The translations under genes were made by a program, and so were the position numbers. The notes beneath the pieces were generated by a model, which saw nothing but the letters and a program-made list of their open reading frames with translations, did no database searches and had not been told where the DNA came from. 64,000 nt of DNA, taken from Lineus longissimus (lineage: Eukaryota; Nemertea; Pilidiophora; Heteronemertea; Lineidae). This document shows, piece by piece, positions 44,515 to 55,172 of the stretch. The DNA lies in contig NC_088308.1 in NCBI RefSeq assembly GCF_910592395.1, positions 15,205,501 through 15,269,500 on the forward strand, written 5' to 3'. The stretch's first letter is position 1. Every line of letters starts with the position of its first letter.

Positions 44515-44709
44515 CGGTATACCTCTGCAAGGCAACCAACATTTCAAGCAAAACTTACTACTATGACCATAGTATCGTTCACCAACGAAGCTGCCTAAAA
44601 GATTCAACTTCAATATACCCATTCAATCTTAATCCAAACTCTCGGTATACCCCTCCAAGGCAACCAACATTTCAACCCAAATTCAGTTCTATAACCAAAG
44701 TATCATTCA
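44515..44709 (+). repeat. 128-bp tandem repeat, split by a LINE
   Basis: Units begin CGGTATACCTCTGCAAGG (about 44515) and CGGTATACCCCTCCAAGG (about 44643). The second unit is interrupted at GTATCATTCA (44700-44709) and resumes at 48839 with GTATCATTCACCAACGAAGC, so the repeat predates the LINE. Confidence 0.75.
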
Positions 44710-44746
44710 TTTAGAAAATGGATCAAAATACTACACACGGATGTTA

Positions 44747-45684
44747 AAGGCCATAACTCCAGGTATTTTGCCATTTCCTGCTGTAAGACGTTTTCAAAAG
44801 TGCACCTAACAATTTATATAATACAGAAAACCCCATGCAATTTGCTCCATCCATTTTGAAGATATAGCCTTTCACGTGTTTGACAACTAGATCACCTAAT
44901 CAGGCTAGCAACTGGCTTGTTAGAGCCAGGCGGCGGGTTCACAAAAATTGTGATGTAGATCAGGATATTGCCCTACTTGGGAGGACACATATAAATTAAT
45001 GCTCTTAAAATTGATATATGAAGTCTGTTTTTCATTGACATTTTCAATGTTCAAGTATGAAAGCATACCTTTGCCCATAATAAATGAGTTTATTGTATTC
45101 CAAAAAATATTTTAATTAGATATTTTAATTTTTTTTGGAAAACCGGTTATATTTATTTTAGAAGTCAACTCTCACATCTAGAAAGTGTTATTTGAGCTAA
45201 TTCATGAAGTGGGGAAACAAAATCAATGCCCAAAAAAACATAGACCCCACAAATATGGTCCAATTAGGTTTTCCAGACAATTTAGGCAAATTTATAGAAC
45301 TTAATTGATTTTTCAAATTTGATTCTTTTTACAGAAAATTGCATCAAATACATCAATTTATACAATACTTATACTATCATAATGTATTTCTAATTTAAAG
45401 CTTCGATATACCTTATAATATGGTAAGGTAATACAGACAAATTTATACTATTTATAGTAAGAAATCCAACGTCAGCCTGATCTATGTCAGTAAACCTGCC
45501 GCCTGACTTTACTTAGAAACCTTACCAAGGCTGTTACATAACATGTAAACAAAGCCGTTAATTTGCTATATCTTTGGACTGGGTTCTTCAATTTTGATCA
45601 AACTTGATTTAATGCGGAGCTTTAAGTCCAGTGTTTGAGGATTTGTACATGTCATGCAATCATAAAAGCATGAGTCATGGCCTT
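44747..45684. mobile_element. 938-bp TA-inserted element
   Basis: Ends AAGGCCATAACTC and its inverted relative GAGTCATGGCCTT, flanked by TA (44745-44746, 45685-45686). Removing it plus one TA restores the LINE frame (codons for D-V-K before, S-C-I after). AT-rich and non-coding. Mariner-type MITE by target and ends. Confidence 0.8.
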
Positions 45685-45955
45685 TAAAAGCTGCATTTTG
45701 AACAACGGGCACATGCCGTCACGTTTTAGTATAGAGCGGGGAGTACGTCACGGAGACCCTCTTTCGCCACACCTATTCACACTCGCCACGGAAGTACTCA
45801 CACTGACACTGAAGAGAAACGCAAATATCAAAGGCCTGGAGATCGAAGGCTCGGAATTCCTGAATAGTGTATGCAGATGATATTGGAAAATAATGAAAAA
45901 TCAATGACTGCGGCCTTGGAAATACTAGACAACTTTGGAAAATGCTTGGGCTTAA

Positions 45956-46861
45956 GGCCCCATAAAAAAATGTTAGTTTATCATCCTTTTTTCTGAAGAA
46001 AGTGATGAGGGAGGGCGGTTTTTATTTTTTATTTTTTCAGAACAGAAACGGGTATTTAAATGAAAGCAACATGAACAATTGAACATGAAATTGATGCTAT
46101 AAATTTATGCTTAACTACACCCTGGTGCCTCTTTCATTGTCCTACAGGCCTGACGTCATTCTCACACCGATTGTGCTACTTGAAAACTCAGAATAAATGT
46201 CACTCATTGTGGCTTGAGGCGGGACAGATGTTCCGTACCACGCCTTCAAAATACGTGCTTTGTGCGCAATCTGTAACACGACAAACGGCATTCTGGCAGC
46301 TAGTAACAAAAAGTGGAAGATTTAGTTCAACGAGGCGCCATGAGAGGCGCGCTATACATTTAGCGCCGGGAGAGCACGTGTTCTGAAAAAGGCGCGAATT
46401 TGGCAATTGAAGACAAAATCTTTCAACAAATTTCTCTGAACCTCCTTGAAAAGTATTGTAAAACAGCATTGACTATCTAAAATCACTGTGATATTGTTTG
46501 TTACGCTGAAAACTCTGATGTGTCAATGGTGTTTGGCATATTTGATGAGTGTAGCGTTTTTCGCGCCAAATCAATCGTCGTCCGTTCGGCATGCCGCCGG
46601 CCGTCATCTACGCTGGGGCGAGTTTCCTCATATAAAAGTGAATAACAGTGGATTAAAATGAACCAAAGTAGACATGTCTGGTATCATTGGAAAGAGAATT
46701 TCATCAGAAATGCAACTGAATAGATAGTGAATCAATTCTTACCTGCTGAAAGCCTAATTTAGTGATTGAAATTGAAAATTAAAAAATAAAATTTTTTTTG
46801 ATGCGGGTCAAAAAAGTGATGCAGGCGGGGATGATTTACTGACATTTTTTTTTATGGGGCC
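45956..46861. mobile_element. 906-bp PIF/Harbinger-type MITE
   Basis: The ends GGCCCCATAAAAAAATGT...TTATCATCC and the inverted GGATGATTTACTGACATTTT are about 33 bp long. They are flanked by the 3-bp duplication TAA (45953-45955, 46862-46864), as expected for PIF/Harbinger. A poly-pyrimidine/AG stretch lies near the left end. No recognisable transposase. Inserted in the LINE ORF2. Confidence 0.82.
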
Positions 46862-47570
46862 TAAGATAAATAATGCAAAAACAGTTGCTATAAAATTAGG
46901 AGATGATGGGACCTTTTATAATCAAGGAGCAGGGAAAGATTTAGTTTGGCAACATAAGGGAAAGTTCACACTGTTAGGCATTGACTTCAACTTGGATGAG
47001 GAAGATATTACAAGAGGTAACTATCTGAAGAAAATGGCAAGCTTTAAAAACACCCTCAACATATGGACATCAAGAAACCTTACAATCTTTGGGAAAACTA
47101 CCATCATAAAATCTCTAGCACTACCAAAAATAGTTCATCTTTTTACTGCTCTTCCAAACCCCCCAGAAAATATTCTCAAAGAACTACAAAACGCCTGCTT
47201 TCATTTCATATGAATTAACACGGACAAAATCAAGCGCACAGTCATGTATAACAAACTAGAAGAAGGAGGGCTAAAGATCCCACACATAGAAACTTTCTGC
47301 AAAAGCCTTAAAATAACATGGATAAAACGGATCCTAAATTACTTAGACTTCGATGACTGGAAAATACTTCTCAATACCTATACCGAAAAATATGGAGGTA
47401 ATTATATTTGGCTTGCAAAGGAGGAAAAACCATCTTTCTACGAACATCTAAACCCTTTTTGGAAAGATGTGTTTCGGGCTTGGTATGAGTTAAAATTTCA
47501 AAATAGATTAGAGGAGGAAGATCCAAGAAATGAACCATTATTCTACAACTGCAAGATAAAAATAGGAAGA

Positions 47571-47693
47571 TTTTGTAAATATATTGTTTGTACTCCAGGG
47601 CTAATAATGCACATTGTGCCTCAGCCCTGGAAATTTATACCTTTTGTAACTTTGTATCTTCTTGTGATTCTGAATAAAATTTCATTAAACTAA
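47571..47693 (+). mobile_element. 123-bp retroposed LINE-like tail
   Basis: Flanked by a 13-bp duplication AAAAATAGGAAGA (47558-47570, 47694-47706). The insert ends GAATAAAATTTCATTAAACT plus an A-run, so it was reverse-transcribed from a polyadenylated RNA. It contains the hairpin CCAGGGCT...AGCCCTGG (about 47597-47632). Probably a very short 5'-truncated LINE or SINE. Confidence 0.75.
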
Positions 47694-48925
47694 AAAAATA
47701 GGAAGAAACTCATTTTTCATCAAAGAATGGTATCAAAGAGGAATAACACACATAAATGACATAATTGACAATCAGGGAAACTTCAAAACATGGAATGACA
47801 TAAAAACCACAGTTGGCAACACAAGTAACTTCCTACAGTATATAGGATTAAAAAGGGCAGTACCCAAAACCTGGAAAGACAAACTAAAAGGCAAAAAATT
47901 AGGAATGATACAAGATCAACTTCTAAAAAAAATACAGAATACCCCAAAACCAAACAGGTTCACCTACTCAAAAATGATAGCAAAGACAACCATCAAAGCT
48001 ATCAGCACACAGAACAAATGGAAGGAAAAACTAGGGGAAACTACGGATGAAGAGGCTTGGAACAAACTCTACACAATACCGTTAACATGCACCAAAGATA
48101 CCAGACTAAGAGTTTTACAATTTAAAATCCTACACCGAATTATTCCAACAAATATATTCCTATACCAAGCAAAACTTGCAAATACAACAAACTGCTCCTT
48201 TTGCACAATATACACTGAAACTATAGAACATTTATTCTGGGACTGTCAAAAATCTAAAAATATATGGCTTCAAATGGGAGATTTCTTAAAACAAAAACAA
48301 ATAACTTACAACTTCAATAAAACCAATGTTCTGCTGGGAGATATAAAGGGGTCATGTCTTATTGAACAGCTAAAATTAATCATAAAAGAATGTATTTACA
48401 CATCAGAACTAAAGGAAGAGGACTTACATTTTAAAAAACTACAAAACATCATCAAATACAAAGCTAATATAGAAAATAATTACACAAACCCCAATGAACA
48501 TTACCAAAAATGGAAAAATATTGTTTAAACAAATAGAGCCCAACCCCTTACAATCAATTAAAAAAAACAACAAACAAACATGGTCCATGCACCTGCACCT
48601 CTGCACATGCACCAATAGTGCACTTTTATATTTCAAAACTTTCCCTATGTATAATTAAGGACTTTAAAGAATACTAATAATCCTTTTACCCTTTCCATAC
48701 TCCGCCTCCACAAAAAGGTTTGTTCCTTGAAATGTAAATATAGAAAAAAAAGAAAAATGTATAATGTAAAAGGAAAAATGTAAAATGTAAAAAAGAAAGT
48801 ACTAGGGAAATAAAAATATATATTACAAAAAAAAGAAGGTATCATTCACCAACGAAGCTGCCTACAAGATTTATCTTCAATAAACCCATTCAAACTTATT
48901 CCAAACTCTGGGTCAATCTGTCTGT

Positions 48926-50455
48926 GCTTTGCACTTGCATTTTCATCCACATTTTGAAGACCACTCATGATGTCACGATGTTAAGGCTGTCTTCTTGTGT
49001 TTTATGACCTCAGCTTTGCTGTTGGGATAACTGGAACTTTGTACATCATTATATATATGGGAATGTAACGGATTGGAGCTGAAACGGTAGTTATATAAAT
49101 TCTAAGAGAACTCGATTTGCTTCGTATGGTTTCTTATTGAAGTTAGGCATCTGTTGACAGCTCTGTACGTCCCAGTGGATTCTCTCAACTCCCCTTTCCA
49201 GGCAGGATCATATCTCTGGCCCCCAAGGTTGTGACACTTGCTTTGAGTACCGCCATAAAGATATTATCAAAAGCAAAGCACTAACAGATATTGCACTTTT
49301 TATTTTTTCAGATAATGGGCACCAGAAATTTTTCCTAATTTGGGCCCATCGTGTTTCGAAATGCACATTGTTTTGAGCAAAATAGGGCATGTCGAACATT
49401 TCACAAAATGTTAGCACTTGCTTGGCAAATTTGAAAGACCAAACACATGCTTAGTTTTTGGTAAAAAAACAAAATTCAGTTAATTAAAACAAAAATTGGC
49501 GTTTAAAATACCAGAGCCAGTAGAACTTTATAAATGAACGACTGCAGATATATGCAGATATATGCAGATCCCATCACCAGGCAGATATGCTTGTCCCGCT
49601 CCTCCTAGTGGAATGGTGGACAGAGTAGCCCTTAATGGGCAAATAACTCAACATCAATCTGTCGTTATTGCACTACCCAATTATAGCACAGTGGTATCAT
49701 GCAGGTGTATGGATATGATGAGTATGGGCAGAGACTAGCACAGTTTGATTAAGGGAAGATCATACATGACTGGCCAACATCTTCTGAAAACAGGGCAACT
49801 TTAAACTAGTATTGGGCAATTCGCCTAACAGCAAATTGCAGACCATATCCCTGGTGAAAGTATTTTGTCATGTTGAGAAATTAGGTTTGCACCAGGATAT
49901 AACCAGATAAATCAGAGGCAAATAACCCTGAATAACCAGCTGAATTAGGTTGTGACAGTAGGTGCATCATAAATACTAGAAATAGCGATGGTTCTGGGAC
50001 TGCAACAACTCAGCATATGGATGGTCAGAATCCAGCAGACAACAAGCAAATGTAATCTAAATCTCAACATCTTTCGTATCTTTTGACGAGTTTTCTGGTC
50101 GAGTGAGGGAAACCAGTTGGCTATCTGATATGGCTGGTGGGGATGAAAGCTCCCAATGTTGGGACGACCAATAAATGAGAGTTGAACATTGAATTCCTTT
50201 GAAGTGTAGGTTGTGACGAGTCAGGCCAGTTTGTGCATGATTACAACATAGGGGTAACTAGTTGCAACAATCCTTTTTTAGTGTAGATTGTGAAGGAATA
50301 GTCTTGATCTTTCAATTAATTCCTTTTGTATTGTGCAACAAACGAGACCTGTAGATATATACATGGTCATAGCATGCGGCATCGAGACAACCAGTATGCA
50401 AGGTTACGGCCAGGCCCAAGGGGTATGACCGATCAGCACTAAGAGTAAAAACGTA
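48926..50455. other. Intron sequence, no gene seen
   Basis: A worn fragment of the ~300-bp module (TTGAGTACCGCCATAAAGAT ... GATATTGCACTTTT, about 49225-49310). Otherwise no coding or terminal-repeat structure found. Confidence 0.45.
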
Positions 50456-50726
50456 ACATGCAATAATATCTTTTTAAACTAACTGCCACAGTAGGTTTAT
50501 TTATTCAGTCTTTTTGAAGTAAAAGTATTACAGTGAAAAAGAACAAAATACGGCTGGAATATTATACTGGTTTGTCTTCGGACGGCAAATTCAGCACTGC
50601 ACCGATGTCAAGGTTAAGACGGTTATACGACTTTGCCTCATCAGCTTCTCGTGGTCAAGGCTCCTATATCCGTGACTGATGCGGTCGCAGAACAGAACAG
50701 ATGCTGATCATCCCCGTCAGGCTGTA
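50456..50726 (-). pseudogene. Decayed duplicate of the small gene's last exon
   Basis: Reverse strand. An acceptor-like TTTTACAG (50721-50728) precedes GACGGGGATGATCAGCATCT, which lines up with the start of the exon at 54071 (GACAGGAATGATCTGCAGCT). The 3' part shares AATAAA-x-AAACC...TGTGGCAGTT with the UTR of the other copy. In the inherited phase it would give only 26 codons before a TGA; a different frame retains DHEKLMRQSRITVLTL, resembling the functional copy's DHISKMTKREDRAMTL. Frameshifted pseudo-exon, or a diverged alternative terminal exon. Confidence 0.45.
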
Positions 50727-52395
50727 AAACAGAGCGAGGAAATATTTCAACTTCACCAGAAGTTTTATCATTCATTATTCAGACCAACAGACACTGTTAC
50801 CTGCTAATAGTCAATGAATTTCATTGTCATAATTATGCCCCCGCTAAAGTGGGGGCATTATGTTCTTAGGTGGTTTCCGGCCGCGTCCGCCGCACTGAAT
50901 TCCAGACTATAACTCAAGAACCCCTTGCTCAGCTGACTTGAAATTTTTAGGGGGTGTAGGCCTAGTGTGTCGAAGGGTCCCTATTGTTTTTTGTCGCGTT
51001 CCAAAATCCAATATGGCTGCCAGCCGCCATCTTAGATTTTCGCAATCCGCTCGTTTACTAGAGAACCAGCGGTCCAACAGTCTTCAAGCTTTTGTGGTGT
51101 GATGGTCTATGGTAGGGGAGGTTCCCTATCGATTTTGGGCCCGAACCGAAATCAAAGATGGCCGCCAGCCACCATCTTAGATTTTCGCATTCCGCTCGTT
51201 AACTAGAGAACCGGAGGTCCAACAGTCTTCAAACTTTTGTGACGTGATGGTCTATGGTAGGGGAGGTTCCCTATCGATTTTGGGCCCGACCCGAAATCAA
51301 AGATGGCCGCCAGCCACCATCTTAGATTTTTGCATTCCGCTCGTTAACTAGAGAACCGGAGGTCCAACAGTCTTCAAACTTTTGTGGCGTAATGGTCTAT
51401 GGTAGGGGAGGTTCCCTATCGATTTTGGGCCCGACCCGAAATCAAAGATGGCCGCCAGCCACCATCTTAGATTTTGGCATTCCGCTCGTTAACTGGAGAA
51501 CCGGAGGTCCAACAGTCTTCAAACTTTTGTGGCGTAATGGTCTATGGTAGGGGAGGTTCCCTATCGATTTTGGGCCCGACCCAAATTCAAAGATGGCCGC
51601 CAGCCACCATCTTAGATTTTGGCATTCCGCTCGTTAACTGGAGAACCGGAGGTCCAACAGTCTTCAAACTTTTGTGGTGTAATGGTCTATGGTAGGGGAG
51701 GTTCCCTATCGATTTTGGGCCAGACCCGAAATCAAAGATGGCCACCAGGTCCCCGACTTGGTGATTTGTATTCCGCCCCGTAAATTAACAAGAGGCCCAA
51801 GGGCCTGGCGCTCAGCTGAGTTGTTGCTGCGTTGTTCGTATATATTACATTACTCGTCAAACTCTACTAAACTAAGGACTCAAAGCCTAAGGATATTAGC
51901 TTCTGGATGTGTAACAGTGAATTACGGTAGACTGCCGCAATCTACTTCAAGCAAGCTCCACCCTTGCAATGTGTGCGCAAACAGATAACCTAACCTATAT
52001 TGGACCATCAATTCTACACACAGCAACATGATTTATCCTCAGCTGTTACCATGATGATGATGATGATGATCCTTTTCGCAAATTGGTCGTCTTCTGTCTT
52101 TCTTCCACACTTCAGTGCCACCGGATGTAGTCTGCCCTTGTGAAGGGATCCTTTCAGCACCAGGGCACAAGAATCCATGCGAATTGAATCACATGGAGAG
52201 ACTAGCCCAATCACCCGCTTTTGGCTGGGTAGAAATGGGTAAATCTCGCAGACTGGACCTTAAACTCTACTGCCGACGTGTGAGGCCGGTCTGACAGATG
52301 AGTAAGTGGGGTCCACCTAATGCAGAAGGCACCAGTTTCCCTAACTAAAAGGGTAACATTAACAAAATGCTCTACCCAACTCTATTATTGCCTAA

Positions 52396-53745
52396 AGGCC
52401 TATGTACACTAGTAAAATATTAGCAACATTTTTACATTTCCAGTTGCAACAAATGTTGCAAAAATGTTGCGTAGTGTGTACAGAGCAAAACGCGTCTTAC
52501 AACATGTTGTAAAATTGTTGCAAATTAAATGCAATGCAATTCTTTGTTGCATGTTGTAAAAATGTTGCAAACTCTTCAGCCAATCAGAAATAGGATTTGC
52601 GTCATGTGATCTACCGGAGTTCATGTGACTTGAACAAGAAGCAGGTATAGCAACTCTCAAGTGAGTGTCTTGCTTCGTAGGGTGATGAAACCTTTTCTAG
52701 AAGTTTTTGTATGACGGCTTGTCAGTCAGCCGCAACTCCTTTAGGCTGCGTATCCATAGGCTGTTCCGTGCCCTGCACAACATTCCCTTTTTACCGCCTG
52801 GCGCGCCACACGGACAATGAACCTTCGTTGGTGTTATTGATCGTTCCCATAGGTTATGCCGTGTCACATTGCGGGCATATATGCACTGTGGATTGGGAAT
52901 ATAGGCCCATATTGGGATTGAACATGTCCATTCTTTTGCGAGTGAACAACACGGAAGCAATGTCTGAGGCGAAATTAATTCAAGAGGTTCATCAACGGGA
53001 ACTACTCTGGGACCCCGAAACTGATGATTATCATAACAAGCACGAACCTGTAATTTGTTGCTTAAAAGTCAAGTTTTATATACATGTACATGTCAATTTG
53101 ATGTTGCAAGTGAAAATACAAGTTACTTGTATTTTCATTTTCAATATTCATAAGAAATTGTCTTCTGAAATAATGACAGCGTGCGGATAAACGCGATTGA
53201 CCGCTGCGAAATGAGGACTACAAAGGCCTACATGACCAAAAAGGAATATCCAATGGAGACGCAGGGCATAGTGCCAGGTCACAAGGCTGTTACGCCATAA
53301 CGCCACACTACACAAGGGCATACCCTATGGATACGCGGCCTTAACAGGCAGTGGTATGCCCCATCATCCACCCTCATTTTGATCCAGGGCCTGGTCCATA
53401 TTCTCTTTGGTTATTTTGCCGCCTCTTCCGTCTCTCAACAATGACAGCTAAAATTGCTGCAGAAGCACTCAAAACACATCTTCTCTCCTTGGAATCATCC
53501 ATTTTCCCTCCAAAATACCTATTTCCCTTTGTTCCCACTAAAAAGTTTGCAACAATTTACCAACATGTTGTAAAAATGTTGCTAATTTGTTGCAATTTTG
53601 TTGCTAGTGAACACAGGGCCTTGAAGGGCTTGTTGCAAAATTGTTGTAAAAATGTTGGTAAAATGTTGGTAAATGTTGGTAAAATGTTGGTAAAATGTTG
53701 GTAAAATGTTGGTAAAATGTTGCTAATATTTTACTAGTGTACACC
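52396..53745 (-). mobile_element. PIF/Harbinger element remnant
   Basis: The ends share TGTACACTAGTAAAATATTA then GCAACAT, inverted, and are flanked by TAA (52393-52395, 53746-53748). Reverse-strand coding: AILAVIVERRKRRQNN then EYGPGP (about 53460-53385) and DDGAYHCL (about 53365). After the nested MITE comes ELRLTDKPSYKNF (about 52740-52697). An Arg-rich stretch followed by 'GAYH...ELRL.D..S.KNF' is the start of Harbinger transposases. The rest of the DDE domain is missing. Near the right end is a TGTTGGTAAAA tandem run (53640-53720). Confidence 0.65.
52744..53340. mobile_element. 597-bp PIF/Harbinger MITE nested in the above
   Basis: Ends GGCTGCGTATCCATAGG and inverted CCTATGGATACGCGGCC, flanked by TTA (52741-52743, 53341-53343). 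Removing it rejoins the Harbinger coding sequence on either side (GAYH and ELRL motifs). No own open frame of significance. Confidence 0.85.
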
Positions 53746-53874
53746 TAAGTCAAGTGAAACTCTTAACAAACCTTAGCAGAATGCCACCATTGAAATGTTG
53801 ATAATAATGATAGCAAGTAAAAACTTTAAACAGATAGACTTGATTTTTTTAACCAACTGCCACATGCGGTTTTC

Positions 53875-53880
53875 TTTATT
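53875..53880 (-). terminator. Polyadenylation signal AATAAA of the small gene
   Basis: AATAAA on the reverse strand, about 45 bp after the stop codon. It is followed by a TGTGGCAGTTGGTT stretch that is conserved in the duplicate exon copy (50456-50726). Confidence 0.5.
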
Positions 53881-53924
53881 TAGTAAATTTTGAGGTAAGT
53901 AATACAGAATGAAATACTTGAATA

Positions 53925-54710
53925 CTAGAATTGCCTGGCTCTTCTGATGATTGCACTGGTGAACACCGAAGTCGATGGGATGTGCAAAGTCATAGCTCGA
54001 TCCTCTCTCTTGGTCATCTTTGAGATGTGGTCACCAAATATGTTCAAATGCAGCTGCAGATCATTCCTGTCCTGCAAAACATGATGAGGAGATAACATTT
54101 TAATTTTGATAGAATAGGTAAGCTAGCCAAGTTTTATATCAAATACAAGGCCAACAACAACTGATAAGGCGCTAGGCCTAGGGCCGAATGATCAAGGAAG
54201 TTCATTGATATGATTGGGAATACATTGTGATAAGAGTGATGAATCGGCCCCGTTTGAAGCATTGTGCTATGTACAGTGTGCATGTGTCAGTGTGTATCAG
54301 CTATCGCATTTATTGTTTGTTGACATTTCAAATCGCTGGAGTCGATCCTCAATTACAAAGTTTATGTACATTGGCAACCTTACCCGATGATATCAGAACG
54401 ATGTTTATTATTGTCTTGTTTATTCACATTAGTTCTGCTATGTGACAAGAGTTATTTGTTGAGAAATCCATGATTTAAAGCCGGACTTTGACATCGTTTC
54501 TCAGACCAACCAAGCTGCATTTCGCAGATCGTTTTTCAACGATCGTCTACGAACTATTTCAAATTAATCACATCCAATTAAACAATCCAAGCCTTCCCTA
54601 ATGTCATCAATGTGCAATAACACAAGAAGCCAAATATTATCGCCTATGAAATTGTGAATTTAATGAGAACTTACCTCTGAATTGACAGAACGCGATCTAT
54701 TCCATAGCAT
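53925..54710 (-). CDS. Unrecognised small protein gene, 60 residues, two exons
   Basis: Reverse strand. Exon 1 coding 54710-54675: MLWNRSRSVNSE, then a perfect donor GAG|GTAAGT. The intron is 603 bp (54674-54072), ending ATGTTTTGCAG. Exon 2 coding 54071-53925: starts DRNDLQLHLNIFGDHISKMT, then a basic stretch (KRED), and ends SAIIRRARQF before TAG. AATAAA follows the stop by about 45 bp (53875-53880). A CpG-rich promoter lies just upstream of exon 1. The protein is basic, without a signal peptide or membrane span; I recognise no family. It lies in the ClC-7 intron on the same strand and within a transposon-like segment, and a decayed copy of exon 2 lies at 50456-50726. Confidence 0.55.
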
Positions 54711-54815
54711 GGTCTCCTTACGTCTGAACTGCGCAGACTCGAGACGTGACGTTCGCTGCACGTGTGATTGGACGTGGGATAACTCGCGCGAAATTTAAAA
54801 TGCTCTTCTTGGGGG
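54711..54815 (-). promoter_or_regulatory. Housekeeping-type promoter of the small gene
   Basis: Reading towards the ATG on the reverse strand: TTTAAATTTCGCGCGAG (E2F-like TTTCGCGC, about 54795), CCAATCACACGTG (CCAAT box and E-box-like word, about 54770), AACGTCACGTC (CRE-like, about 54752), then TGCGCAG. CpG density is far above the surrounding DNA. No TATA box. The 5' UTR would be short. Confidence 0.5.
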
Positions 54816-55097
54816 TGCTCACTAAATTGCGCCAGTAACACCACCTGGTGAGAAATTCATGAACCACGCCTATTGATAATGAAAGAGAAAGCTTTGCTCT
54901 ATAAAATTAGATTTGATTCATGATCCCCAACTGAGAAATCAGCTGCTGGAAAAGTTTTTGGAAAATTTCGCTCGGTGCCACCTAGTGGCCAAACCGCTCA
55001 TCCTGCCGGACCCACATTTGGTCTATTCAGGAGTCCTGAAGGGTCTCAACGCCTCAGAGGGAAAATCTATCGCCTATCCGCCATAGTTTTGAAACGT

Positions 55098-55109
55098 GCC
55101 TGTTTAACG

Positions 55110-55172
<63 letters not shown>
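55098..55172 (+). repeat. (ACAG)n microsatellite
   Basis: About 18 uninterrupted ACAG/GACA units, placed just before the CAGCTGAGCTAAAAA terminus of the dispersed repeat, where other families carry (GAC)n or (GGAT)n. Confidence 0.9.

Larger units (their letters stand above)
44716..48528 (+). pseudogene. LINE ORF2 C-terminal two thirds (RT to zinc region)
   Basis: In order: KWIKILHTDV (44716-44745), then after the first insertion SCILNNGHMPSRFSIERGVR and HGDPLSPHLFTLATEVL (45690-45800), the palm region. YADD lies at the shifted frame near 45881. After the second insertion: KINNAKTVAIKLGDD, LLGIDFNLDEED and FGKTTIIKSLALPKIVHLFT (46864-47150). After a stop and the third insertion: FFIKEWYQRGITHINDII. 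The C-terminal NCSFCTIYTETIEHLFWDC zinc-binding motif is at 48193-48245, ending at the stop 48526-48528. This is the L1/Tx1 order. It has at least one frameshift and an in-frame stop besides the insertions. Confidence 0.85.
44710..48838 (+). mobile_element. 5'-truncated L1/Tx1-like LINE with three nested insertions
   Basis: Flanked by the 10-bp target duplication GTATCATTCA (44700-44709, 48839-48848). It begins in the RT domain (KWIKILHTDV, 44716) and ends in an A-rich tail (48800-48838). Three later insertions split it: a TA-flanked element (44747-45684), a TAA-flanked Harbinger-type element (45956-46861) and a 123-bp retroposed piece (47571-47693). Without them the LINE insertion is about 2.1 kb. 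The coding part is described separately. Confidence 0.9.
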
